Positions 18,797-26,861 of a stretch of DNA of 64,000 nucleotides are shown in pieces (the stretch's first letter is position 1; every line of letters begins with the position of its first letter). This DNA is from JBBIRG01 sp964410965 (GTDB taxonomy: Bacteria > CLD3 > SB21 > JBBIRG01). The stretch covers positions 489,792-553,791 of the forward strand of contig CAYPIY010000003.1 of NCBI GenBank assembly GCA_964410965.1, in the 5' to 3' direction. The notes under the pieces were generated by a model, which had not been told where the DNA came from, made no database searches, and saw nothing but the letters and a program-made list of their open reading frames with translations. A program made the translations under genes and the position numbers.

Positions 18797-19374
18797 CTGT
18801 TGCTCCTCGTTTTTGTCAAAACGATGACATTAACACATGCAGCATGTCCATGTTTATATAGTAAATCCGTTACAACGGCTAAAGTTGAACCTGAACGATA
18901 TAGATCGTCAATGATAAGAACATTTTTTCCTTTTAAATCATGTTTTGTATTGAAAGATAATGTATCTTCCAGAATTTCTTTTCTTTTGGAAATATCTGAA
19001 ACATTTTTTAATTCTTCGGTACTTCTCATTTTTATTATTGCGTCATTTAAAAAAGGGATTTTATATTCTGAAGATAAAGCTTGGCCTATTAATTCGACCG
19101 GTTGAAATGGACGATCGGTATTTGAAGGCGGAATTGAAACAATATAATCAAACTTTTCTATTCCGGTTATACATTCTTTTATTTTAATGATTATTTTAGG
19201 AATAACATTTTTTTTGCCTTTATATTTCAAATCATACAACAGCTGTCCGATTTCTGAACGTGTTGTATTAAATTGCGGATGACCATACTGATCATCGCCG
19301 AGATATTCACTGCCTGTAGTATGCAGATCAAGTGCATAGCCTTTAGCCCAATTTCCCGTAATTTCAATAGCCAT
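18793..19374 (-). CDS. ComF-like phosphoribosyltransferase (PRTase) of defence cluster
   Basis: A 193-residue type I PRTase. The PRPP-binding motif NVLIIDDLYRSGSTL spans 151-165 and the preceding strand DYIVSIPPS is at 76-84. The N-terminus GNWAKGYALDLHTTGSEY (7-24) is typical of a ComF-related subgroup often next to DprA/SLOG-like genes in conflict islands. It is the first gene of the cluster and overlaps the SLOG gene by 4 nt. AAGGAG lies 7 nt before the ATG. It may make or recycle a nucleotide ligand for SLOG. A simple salvage role is possible but less likely given the neighbours. Confidence 0.85.
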   Translation of the reverse strand: MAIEITGNWAKGYALDLHTTGSEYLGDDQYGHPQFNTTRSEIGQLLYDLKYKGKKNVIPKIIIKIKECITGIEKFDYIVSIPPSNTDRPFQPVELIGQALSSEYKIPFLNDAIIKMRSTEELKNVSDISKRKEILEDTLSFNTKHDLKGKNVLIIDDLYRSGSTLAVVTDLLYKHGHAACVNVIVLTKTRSNR

Positions 19375-19418
19375 GTTAGTCTCCTTTTTAAGTTAATCCT
19401 TATGACAATAAAATACAA

Positions 19419-19434
19419 ATACAAAATTTCGTAT
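19419..19434. promoter_or_regulatory. Imperfect palindrome upstream of PRTase-SLOG-TIR cluster
   Basis: ATACAAAATTTCGTAT is symmetric at 14 of 16 positions and lies 45 nt upstream of the PRTase start in the 216-nt gap (19375-19590) that must hold the cluster promoter. It could bind a regulator. The evidence is symmetry and position only. Confidence 0.25.
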
Positions 19435-19590
19435 AACATTCCATGCGCGCTTTGTTTGATTTCGTCTGTATTATTCTATTTTTTAATAATTCATTTATAT
19501 TTATTCTTTATTCTTTGCGTAAAATCTTTTAGCGCGCGAACGAATAGTTACACAATAATTATGTAATGTAGCGCATTGCAACAAAGATTG

Positions 19591-19881
19591 TTATAGTAAA
19601 GACAGAAGAACAGCGGCTAACTGAAATGCAAATGATAGTGCAATCATAGCAATTCCGGTAATTGTGTGCCTGCTTGATCGTGTGTGTCCCTGATCTAAAA
19701 GTCTGTCGAGTCCGGTAAACACCGGGATGTCACCAGCTGAACTAGTAAGTTGTTGAATTGTTGTATCATGAGCGAGCATTGCAAATCTTAATTCTTGGAC
19801 CACTTTATTGAGGCTTCGTGCAAGACCTATTGATCCTATGAGACCAAGTATTAAACCAGCGAGAGTAAAAAAGAGCACCAT
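19591..19881 (-). CDS. Small two-TM membrane protein, 96 aa
   Basis: Not assigned to a family. Residues 2-20 and about 74-95 are strongly hydrophobic and flank a soluble loop (about 22-72) containing TGLDRLLDQGHTRSSRH, which is conserved-looking and basic just before TM2. Base composition is more balanced than in the adjoining cluster. It lies 216 nt upstream of the PRTase gene, in the same direction, so it is probably not in the same transcript. A small membrane effector or an ordinary membrane protein are both possible. Confidence 0.6.
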   Translation of the reverse strand: MVLFFTLAGLILGLIGSIGLARSLNKVVQELRFAMLAHDTTIQQLTSSAGDIPVFTGLDRLLDQGHTRSSRHTITGIAMIALSFAFQLAAVLLSLL

Positions 19882-20037
19882 GTGAATTCTCCAAAAGTGT
19901 GTTGTATGAAATAATCATAGTTTATCGAAATCTTTCTTGTCAAAACATTTCCTAAACTCATACTTTTCATTAAAATCCTTATTCACACATATTAACTATT
20001 CAAAAGTTATAATTCATGGTCATTTAAAATAATACCC

Positions 20038-20079
20038 AGCGAAGCCATCCGCATGAAATTCTTTCGGATAGACTTCGCT
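20038..20079. terminator. Hairpin downstream of coiled-coil protein gene
   Basis: AGCGAAG (20038-20044) pairs with CTTCGCT (20073-20079), and the inner ATCCG pairs with CGGAT, giving a 12-bp interrupted stem. It lies 62 nt past the stop of the 20141-21097 gene (minus strand). No clear U tract follows on either strand, so it may be a Rho-dependent or processing stem, or a regulatory hairpin for the plus-strand mini-ORF at 20096. Confidence 0.4.
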
Positions 20080-20095
20080 GTTAGGAGGAGAAGGT

Positions 20096-20137
20096 ATGGC
20101 ATTTCATTTATCATTAATTAATACTCATGCTTATTGA
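20096..20137 (+). other. Possible 13-codon mini-ORF with strong Shine-Dalgarno
   Basis: AGGAGGAGAAGGT stands directly before an ATG at 20096-20098, and the frame encodes MAFHLSLINTHAY then TGA. A hairpin (20038-20079) lies immediately upstream. Nothing on the plus strand downstream looks like a gene it could regulate, so this may be chance, a leader peptide remnant or a tiny toxin-like peptide. Confidence 0.2.
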
Positions 20138-20140
20138 ATA

Positions 20141-21097
20141 TTAAACCACCGCGTAACTTCCCTCTATCTTCGCATCCAAATTCATGGCCAAAAGCATCGT
20201 ACAGCCGGGTTTGCCTATTTCGGAAGCGGTAACGGTTTTCTCAGCGCCGGGCGCGATTTCTATGCCGGCGGGTATGTCGGCGGTACCTGTGGAGGAAGCG
20301 GTCCAGAATTTCAAGGCGGCTTTACCGGTATTGGAGATGAAGAATTCCGTATTGTCGTTGATTCCTTTATCGAATACGGTAACGCTTACGCCGGGAGCGA
20401 TGACGCCGATCACGGGTTCCTCATCGGTTTGCGAGCCGGCGCGTACTTGCTCAACTTCATAGAAAGTTAGTATTTGCTTAGGATCATTTCCGAATTTATC
20501 CATTAGTGCTCCGAGATTGCGGTACAACATGACAGCGACGTCTTTTCGGGCTTGTTCAAGCTGTAAAGATAAACGGTCGACGGCTTGTTCAGACTCCTGC
20601 TGGCGGTTGCGCGATCCTTCCAGCATTTGCATGAAAATTTCGACCTCTTTTTTAAGTGCTTCAAGATCGGGATATTTAGAAAGCCGATCGCGTAAACCTT
20701 TTAGTTCAGTGATCCTTGATTCTTTGGGTCCGACGATGAAAGCCGAACGGCCTCCTGGCAATATAGCCGTATAGTCGGGAGTGCCTTCCATATAAACGCT
20801 CTGGATTCTAATATTCCATTGCTTCAGTTTAACGGAAGTAAGTTCATCCAACAGGTTCTGGACACGCTCCGTTTCGCCCTTATACAATCCCTTGGCCGAC
20901 AACCAGGCCGCATAGGTGTCGCTAAAAGACTGATATACCGGCGCGAATCGTTCATATAAACGCGTTATGTCAGGTTCGTTTTTCATCGCGGACAGCTTAG
21001 CGAGATGATCCGCTGCGACAATAGTCATCAGCTTGCGGCTTTTCTGCGATGCTACATCGAATGTGTTGACCAGAAAATGCCAATTTTCGTTGTTCAT
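20141..21097 (-). CDS. Hypothetical coiled-coil protein with C-terminal beta domain, 318 aa
   Basis: Not recognised. There is no signal peptide or TM helix. Residues about 1-115 are helical. Around 100-125 a short strand-rich segment occurs (YTAILPGGRSAFIVGPKE), then a long coiled coil (about 126-205, ESRITELKGLRDRLSKYPD to QARKDVAVML). The last 100 residues look like a beta sandwich (VIGVIAPGVSVTVFDKGIND to the C-terminus) reminiscent of anchor-type or carbohydrate-like modules. The codon use is less AT-rich than in the TIR cluster. It is separated by 50 nt from the repeat ORF upstream and may share a transcript with it. Confidence 0.65.
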   Translation of the reverse strand: MNNENWHFLVNTFDVASQKSRKLMTIVAADHLAKLSAMKNEPDITRLYERFAPVYQSFSDTYAAWLSAKGLYKGETERVQNLLDELTSVKLKQWNIRIQSVYMEGTPDYTAILPGGRSAFIVGPKESRITELKGLRDRLSKYPDLEALKKEVEIFMQMLEGSRNRQQESEQAVDRLSLQLEQARKDVAVMLYRNLGALMDKFGNDPKQILTFYEVEQVRAGSQTDEEPVIGVIAPGVSVTVFDKGINDNTEFFISNTGKAALKFWTASSTGTADIPAGIEIAPGAEKTVTASEIGKPGCTMLLAMNLDAKIEGSYAVV

Positions 21098-21147
21098 AAA
21101 ATACTCCTTATTTTAGTTTGTTGAGCCTTACACCTTCAGTATTTATT

Positions 21148-21642
21148 TTATAAAAATGATTTATTTAAATTTACTATCTTATGTTTTAATGTTTGAATTT
21201 TAACAGGTAATGCCAAAATTGGATAAAAATCAATTTTTATTATGTTTGATAAATAAGTAATAGGACAATAATCGGTTTTTATGACTTTCATTAAGCAGGG
21301 AATAGGATAAAAAACGATTTTAATGCTGTTCATCCGGTAAGGAATGAAATAAAAATCAATTTTTATGGTAGTCATCAAGCCAGGAATAGGATAAAAATCA
21401 ATTTTCATTGCATTCATCAAGCCAGGAATAGGGTAAAAAACAGTTTTTATACCGATCATTAAGCAAAGAATGGGATAAAAAACGGTTTTTATTGTACTTG
21501 TGTTAACTGAATCCGTTTGAGCATTCATTTTCATGGTGGTTTTCTTTTCCGGGTACTCGCCTGATTCGCGGAGGTAATTTGTAATAAATGGCCCTGGACG
21601 GCTATAGGGTTGCATGGCCAGTTTGTTTAAATCTGTTTTCAT
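21148..21642 (-). CDS. ORF with seven 14-residue tandem repeats
   Basis: A 164-residue frame. After a non-repetitive start (1-48) there are seven consecutive 14-residue units (49-146) with consensus x-x-I-K-I/T-D/V-F-Y-P-I-P-G/C-L-M, then a degenerate tail. The repeats are amphipathic and aromatic. No signal peptide or known repeat family was recognised. The in-frame period and amino acid conservation argue for a translated product, but the reading could also be a DNA repeat that happens to be open. It precedes the coiled-coil gene by 50 nt. Confidence 0.45.
   Translation of the reverse strand: MKTDLNKLAMQPYSRPGPFITNYLRESGEYPEKKTTMKMNAQTDSVNTSTIKTVFYPILCLMIGIKTVFYPIPGLMNAMKIDFYPIPGLMTTIKIDFYFIPYRMNSIKIVFYPIPCLMKVIKTDYCPITYLSNIIKIDFYPILALPVKIQTLKHKIVNLNKSFL
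21205..21498. repeat. 42-bp tandem repeat array (about seven units)
   Basis: Seven units of exactly 42 bp, each carrying the pattern GGAATAGG-x-TAAAAA on the plus strand and differing by point changes and no length changes. They encode the 14-residue repeats of the minus-strand ORF. There are no spacers, which excludes CRISPR. Confidence 0.8.
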
Positions 21643-21878
21643 TATAAGGATACCGGTTTAAGTAACTCAGTAGAATTCTGATATATCGTATGCAAAAACA
21701 AACAGCTTATAACTAATGGTGATTATATAAAAATATAGCCTATGAGTTAGTCTTCAATAAGGTTTCTTTCTAGAATAATAGGATCCCGGGTTATCATGAA
21801 AGAGGAAGGCTTCATCACTGTTTTATCAAATATTCTAATTATAATGTGAAAATGTTATTTCTATGTTTTTAAATTCTT

Positions 21879-22346
21879 TTATTCCTTTAGCCATAAAACC
21901 GCATTTTTGCGATCGTTAAATAATTTGATATTAAACCCGTTTATTCCGGCAGCTTCATAGAATTTTACATTCTCCGCGTCAATTTGATTTAAGGACAAGA
22001 CTAAAGCGCTTTTGATTGATGGAAAACACTTGATATCTTTAAGATGTGATATTAATTCCACAATATCAGTCATATAGGTTTTACTTTTCATGGTATTACA
22101 ATCGACAAGAAGTTTATCAATGCCGCTTTTATTCATAAAAAGAATAACAACAGAAAAAGCATCATCCAATTCACTTTTACGCACGGATTCAATATGTTTT
22201 AGTTCAATGTAAGAATAATTCTCCGAGTACTTGATTTGAATGGACATAATAGTTTTTCCTTTTTTATAAAAAAATATTTGAATTGTTCTTTCACGACTTC
22301 TATGGCTAGTTGTGATTTCCATGATATATCTTTCTTTCCTTATCAT
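21879..22346 (-). CDS. STAS/SpoIIAA-like protein
   Basis: The frame encodes 155 residues, but the recognisable domain starts at an internal Met34 (position 22247), which has AAGGAAAAA before it. From there 122 residues resemble the SpoIIAA-like/STAS fold (MSIQIKYSENYSYIELKHIE, then KLLVDCNTMKSKTYMTDIVE), ending in the usual RKNAVLWL. Such proteins often act as small regulatory or anti-anti-sigma-like factors. The upstream ATG at 22346 overlaps the TGA of the glycosyltransferase gene (ATGA), so a coupled longer form is possible. The extra 33 residues look unconserved. It closes the surface-polysaccharide cluster. Confidence 0.65.
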   Translation of the reverse strand: MIRKERYIMEITTSHRSRERTIQIFFYKKGKTIMSIQIKYSENYSYIELKHIESVRKSELDDAFSVVILFMNKSGIDKLLVDCNTMKSKTYMTDIVELISHLKDIKCFPSIKSALVLSLNQIDAENVKFYEAAGINGFNIKLFNDRKNAVLWLKE

Positions 22347-23545
22347 AAAACATCCTCGATTTCCCAGGTTTTCATATATGCATCATAACATTTTTCAACT
22401 CTATCCCTTCCTGCGGCTCCCATCAGAGTCCTTATATATTTGTGTTTAATAAATTGTATCATCCCTTTTCCAAGATTAACATAATCGCCGGGTTTATATA
22501 ACAGTCCGGTATAATTATTATCTACGATTTCAGGTATACTTCCTGTACCGTAAGCTATTACGGGCAATGACAAAGCCATTCCTTCAAGAAGAATTTTTGA
22601 CGAAGAATCAGGCCAGAGGGCTGGTATCACGAGGATATCCAGATCAACATAGTAGATATTTAAATCGGTATTAGAAACGATAAGTATTACCTTTTGATTT
22701 ATATTCATTTCTTTTGCTAAGTATTTCAAATCATTCAGAGGCTTCATTTCATCAGAATCCGTTAACCAGACCATCATTACTAAACGTAAATCATAGTCCT
22801 GGCATGCTTCAATTGCTATTTTTCCCGCTCTTAAAAAATGTATGAATCCTTGTTCGCACATTACTGATCCTGCAACTCCCACAACAATTGCTTCTTTGGG
22901 AATGTGATGAGCATTTCGTAATTGTCCATTTATTGAGGATTTCCTGAATTCGGTTGTATCTATACCATCGTAAATAACCGTTGCTTTATTGGGGTTCACC
23001 GGGTAGTGATCCATTGCGTATTTTGATGCACAAATTATTTTTTTAATCACAGGAGTCGCGGTCACCATTTTCAAAGGATACCGGGAAAATTTTCCGGGCA
23101 ATATTTTTACATGATGAACGACTTCTGTCAAAGTTATTAAACCGGCTACGAAAGTCATAAAAAAAACTGTAGTTTTATAACTGTAAAGGACATCTGTTTT
23201 TTCTTTTTGTATTATATATGGAAGTTTAAATAGTGATAAATAAATAAGTCCGGTAAGTTTTTTTGTAATCAATACTGTTCGTTGGATGAAATTTGTTATT
23301 AATAAGGGATTACCCGGTATTCGTTTGAATTTACGATAGGGATGCAGGTGCTTTTCTAGGATAACTTTACAAATATTTTCATCCCTCAGCCTTGAACTTA
23401 AACTTCCTTTTTCAGCCGGCAAATAAGCTATAGGAATGTATCGCTCCTGATCAATATAAGATAAAATATTATATAAATGTTGCGCGTCATCATCGTCTTC
23501 GATGGATTGACAAATAAACAATATTACTTTTTTATTCTTTATCAT
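22343..23545 (-). CDS. GT4-family glycosyltransferase
   Basis: A 400-residue GT-B enzyme. The N-terminal acceptor half starts ILFICQSIEDDDDAQHLYNI. The C-terminal half has the nucleotide-sugar site with IYDGIDTTEFR (about 191-201), VGVAGSVMCEQGFIHFLRAG and the E-x7-E type segment DSSSKILLEGMALSLPVIAY followed by GSIPEIVDNNYTGLLY. This is typical retaining GT4 organisation used in surface glycan assembly. It is followed, with a 4-nt overlap, by the STAS-like gene and preceded by the flippase gene (80 nt). Sugar specificity is not readable. Confidence 0.9.
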   Translation of the reverse strand: MIKNKKVILFICQSIEDDDDAQHLYNILSYIDQERYIPIAYLPAEKGSLSSRLRDENICKVILEKHLHPYRKFKRIPGNPLLITNFIQRTVLITKKLTGLIYLSLFKLPYIIQKEKTDVLYSYKTTVFFMTFVAGLITLTEVVHHVKILPGKFSRYPLKMVTATPVIKKIICASKYAMDHYPVNPNKATVIYDGIDTTEFRKSSINGQLRNAHHIPKEAIVVGVAGSVMCEQGFIHFLRAGKIAIEACQDYDLRLVMMVWLTDSDEMKPLNDLKYLAKEMNINQKVILIVSNTDLNIYYVDLDILVIPALWPDSSSKILLEGMALSLPVIAYGTGSIPEIVDNNYTGLLYKPGDYVNLGKGMIQFIKHKYIRTLMGAAGRDRVEKCYDAYMKTWEIEDVL

Positions 23546-23625
23546 ATTTATTAAACCGATAATATTTTCATTGAGCTATTGAAATTTCATCATTAAGAAT
23601 TACATAGGATTTATGTTTTAGTTGT

Positions 23626-24888
23626 TCATTTTGCATCAACATCTTGATGAAGATATTTTCGTGATAGTTTGTAACCCAAAAAGGCTAATATCATATAGGA
23701 GACCATCTGTCCCCAGGCAATGCCGTATTCTTTAAAAGTATATACAAGCAGCAGGGTTACTGCGAGTCCTATGGTTCCGCCCGTTGCATCTCGCATTAGC
23801 GCATCGGTTTTTTTCCCGAAAATGGTTAATATGGTTAATTGAAGGGATGACAATGCCAAAAAAATATAGGACAGATATAGTATACAGAGTATTAACCAGC
23901 TATCCGCGTATTTACTACCGCCAACTATGGGCATAATCCAGGGACTAGCAACCGCCAAAACCAGGGGGAGAGGCAGGGTAAACCAAAGATATGTTTTTAT
24001 ATATTGTTGCCTGAAGCCGAGATTTCCCGTTTTTGCCAGTTTTATAGTTAACGGATCGATAAAAGCGGACTGGTAATCCTTTAAAAAGCTTGAACATTTC
24101 TTAGCCAGATTATAATTCGCCAATTGCGCCAGCGGAAGCAACGCAGCGATTATCATTTGTTCGCCCTGGATAAACCCGATTCTGAAAAATTTTCGTATAT
24201 AAAAGGGCAAATAATCTCTGATAATTGTTAACATGTCCTTCCATGAAGCCAAGAAATCTCTCTTTACCCGGAATATTTCTTTAATATAAAAAAGACGAAT
24301 GACGAGTATGATAAACTGTCCGATCAATAAGCCCAAGAAATATTGGTTCATCCCGAACATTATATATAAACTTAGGGCTAAAAAATTTTCAATTAATATT
24401 GTTGAAGATTCTAAAAAAGAGTTTGTACCAAATCGTTGTTGTACAGCAAATACCGGAATCAAAATACTTTGTATGTTTTCTATTAGAAGGTGAAATACGG
24501 TAATAAATGCTATATAATTTATATTAAGGTCCGGGAATTCAGTGTATAAATATCCTCCATAAGAAAAAATCAATAACCAGTAAAGCAAACACACAAATAT
24601 CGAAGCCACAAGCCGAATAATGATAGATGGAAGAATGATTTTTTCTATAGCCTGATTTTTTTTATCGGAATAATATAATGGAGGAGCTTCCCTAAGAACG
24701 AAATAATGTAAACCGACGTCTGAAATAACTTTAGATAAACTGACCACTATATCATAAAGCGCTATTAAAGCAAATATTGACTTCGGGAGCTCGTAAGCAA
24801 AATATATGGTAAACAGCAATGTAAAGACAGAAACAATTCCCCTTCCAAGAAGAATTCTAAATGATTTTCTGACTAAACTGTTTGCCAT
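23626..24888 (-). CDS. Polysaccharide flippase (Wzx/MOP superfamily)
   Basis: A 420-residue integral membrane protein with about 12 hydrophobic helices spread through the chain and short polar loops, starting with LVRKSFRILLGRGIVSVFTL, a common opening for O-antigen/exopolysaccharide flippases. Central basic loops (FRVKRDFLASWKDMLTIIRD) separate the two six-helix halves. Family members flip undecaprenyl-linked repeat units across the inner membrane. It sits between two glycosyltransferase genes in one direction. No polymerase (Wzy) was recognised in the window. Confidence 0.88.
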   Translation of the reverse strand: MANSLVRKSFRILLGRGIVSVFTLLFTIYFAYELPKSIFALIALYDIVVSLSKVISDVGLHYFVLREAPPLYYSDKKNQAIEKIILPSIIIRLVASIFVCLLYWLLIFSYGGYLYTEFPDLNINYIAFITVFHLLIENIQSILIPVFAVQQRFGTNSFLESSTILIENFLALSLYIMFGMNQYFLGLLIGQFIILVIRLFYIKEIFRVKRDFLASWKDMLTIIRDYLPFYIRKFFRIGFIQGEQMIIAALLPLAQLANYNLAKKCSSFLKDYQSAFIDPLTIKLAKTGNLGFRQQYIKTYLWFTLPLPLVLAVASPWIMPIVGGSKYADSWLILCILYLSYIFLALSSLQLTILTIFGKKTDALMRDATGGTIGLAVTLLLVYTFKEYGIAWGQMVSYMILAFLGYKLSRKYLHQDVDAK

Positions 24889-24928
24889 GGCTATTTATTA
24901 CTGTAAATAATATTATAAATATTGTTTG

Positions 24929-26071
24929 TTAATTCTTTCTTGTGTTCTCGGTCGTTTGCTTATATAGCGCTTCAAAATGTGAAATCATTGATTGCATAGA
25001 AAAGCGTGATTCTACCGTAAGTCTGGCGTTTAGTCCGATTTGTTTCTTTACATCACCTGATAGATCGCAGAAGTTATTGATTAATCCGGCCAATTCCATA
25101 TGATCATTATTCTGAAATATGAAGCCGTTCTTTCCTGTTTCGATTATATGATCGTTATCCGCAGAAGAAGCAACCAGGCAGGGTTTGTTACAAGCCATCG
25201 CTTCAATGAGTACATTCGGTAGTCCCTCCCAAGAGGAGGAAAGAATAACGGCATCAGCGGCATTATAGTAATCGGTCATTCGGTCAGTCTCATTTTCGAA
25301 CAAACAAATGTCTCGTAAGTTGTTACTCTCTATATATTGTTCTAAGATCAGAAAATATTTTCGATCAATTTCCGGACCAACATGAATAAAATGAAATTTC
25401 GATTGCGGCCTTAATGATTTTAGTTCTTTTATTGCTCGCAAAGCACATAAAATATTTTTCTGTCGGTGTATTCGGCCGGCTGAAAGTAAAACGGTTGATT
25501 TTTTTGAAAAAAATAAATCATTTCGGACGGCGTCAATTCGTTCTTTCGGATATGCCTTAAATAGTTCAGTATTTAATCCGTTTGGAATTATCTTTAATTT
25601 TTTGTCAGGAATAAAAGCCCGACGCCTTAATTCGTCATATATGGCCTTTGAATTGACCACCATAAAACGAAAACAACTTTTAAAAAACATTTCAACAAAA
25701 ATATAACGATACTTGATATTTGAATTTCTCATTGAACTAATAATGGGCGGTGACTTATAAAAACACGAACTGACATAGCCCAACCAGTTACTGCGCCGAT
25801 TGAATGTTTGAATACAATCGGGTTGAATTTGCCGTACCAGACTGATAAAGTTGCGAATCATGGAAAATTTTCCGGCCTTTGTATCATTCAGCACATAAAC
25901 ATTAGGCTGTAGCAGCAGCGCTTTGTTGAATACTTTATCCGATCGCTGAATAACTAATATAGGTTCAAATATATTACGATTCAGATTCTCAAATATATTC
26001 ATGAGTTGACGGACTGAACCGCTGCAACGCGCAGAATGATGTAAAAACAATATTTTTATTTTATGCGTCAT
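24929..26071 (-). CDS. GT4-family glycosyltransferase
   Basis: A 380-residue GT-B enzyme. The N-terminal half begins KILFLHHSARCSGSVRQLMN with the acceptor-binding glycine-rich turn. In the C-terminal half are IPNGLNTELFKAYPKERIDA (about 168-187), LSAGRIHRQKN and SSSWEGLPNVLIEAMACNKP (about 288-307) with the conserved EGLPNVLIEA pattern. Length and motifs match retaining GT4 transferases. The next gene begins 40 nt downstream. It is one of three glycosyltransferases in the cluster; substrate unknown. Confidence 0.92.
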   Translation of the reverse strand: MTHKIKILFLHHSARCSGSVRQLMNIFENLNRNIFEPILVIQRSDKVFNKALLLQPNVYVLNDTKAGKFSMIRNFISLVRQIQPDCIQTFNRRSNWLGYVSSCFYKSPPIISSMRNSNIKYRYIFVEMFFKSCFRFMVVNSKAIYDELRRRAFIPDKKLKIIPNGLNTELFKAYPKERIDAVRNDLFFSKKSTVLLSAGRIHRQKNILCALRAIKELKSLRPQSKFHFIHVGPEIDRKYFLILEQYIESNNLRDICLFENETDRMTDYYNAADAVILSSSWEGLPNVLIEAMACNKPCLVASSADNDHIIETGKNGFIFQNNDHMELAGLINNFCDLSGDVKKQIGLNARLTVESRFSMQSMISHFEALYKQTTENTRKN

Positions 26072-26136
26072 TTTTCATCCTTATCGGTATTTACTATAAA
26101 AAATTTATTATATCTTATAATATCAATGATTGATAT

Positions 26137-26832
26137 TCATCGAATAAAAATATTCCGGATGATCGTTGTGACGAAAGTAAAATTGATCATAACCGTTTGT
26201 GCGATTTGTTTAGCGACGGAACCGTATTCTTGTATGGAGATGGTCAAAGGATATTTTTGCAGTTTAGTCGGATGTTGTAATCCTTGAAGACTCACATAAA
26301 TCGTTTTCATGTTGTTAGCTTTATAATGCAGATTGATTAATGTTTCGACGCCAAAACGGGAATCCTTCATTTTATCTAATAATGGAAGGATGTCTTGTCT
26401 GAATAGCGCGCGCTCACCGGCCAAGGGTCTAAAAGGATTTAGATGAAAATCGGTAAAGTCTTCTGTTGGTTGCCCGATAACCATGTCCGCTTTTCCATCA
26501 ATCAAAGGCTGAATGAGTTGAATTATATATTTTGCATTAAAATTCATTAAATCGGCATCCACAAAAACCAAAATATCTGAATGGGTGTTTACTACGCCGG
26601 TAAACATAGCATATCCTTTTCCCATATTGTCGGGCAGATCGATAATTCGGATATGAGAATATAGCCTGAATTTATTTATTACGGTTAAGGTTCCATCCTT
26701 AGAGCCGTCATTGATAATTATAATTTCATGAAGCGCCGGAGAATTCAATAAAACTTCCACGATATTACCGACGGTTTTTTCCTCATTAAAGGCGCAAACG
26801 ATGGCTGTGTTTTTAAGTTTATTGTGCTTCAT
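26137..26832 (-). CDS. GT2-family glycosyltransferase
   Basis: A 231-residue GT-A enzyme, short for a soluble GT2. It has the N-terminal AIVCAFNEEKTVGNIVEVL strand-helix, IIINDGSKDGT (about 38-48), the metal-binding DAD in LVFVDADLMNF (about 89-99) and GERALFRQDILP (about 138-149). A C-terminal hydrophobic run (about 210-231) could anchor it to the membrane. Relatives include dolichyl/polyprenyl-phosphate sugar synthases, so it may prime a lipid carrier with sugar. It lies 65 nt upstream of the GT4 gene at 24929-26071. Confidence 0.88.
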   Translation of the reverse strand: MKHNKLKNTAIVCAFNEEKTVGNIVEVLLNSPALHEIIIINDGSKDGTLTVINKFRLYSHIRIIDLPDNMGKGYAMFTGVVNTHSDILVFVDADLMNFNAKYIIQLIQPLIDGKADMVIGQPTEDFTDFHLNPFRPLAGERALFRQDILPLLDKMKDSRFGVETLINLHYKANNMKTIYVSLQGLQHPTKLQKYPLTISIQEYGSVAKQIAQTVMINFTFVTTIIRNIFIR

Positions 26833-26861
26833 AGAATCATATCCGGTTAATTATTTCCGTA

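Noticed and set aside
21205..21498. CRISPR-like array
   Set aside because: Repeat units of 42 bp follow each other without unique spacers and keep an open reading frame, so this is a tandem repeat, not CRISPR.
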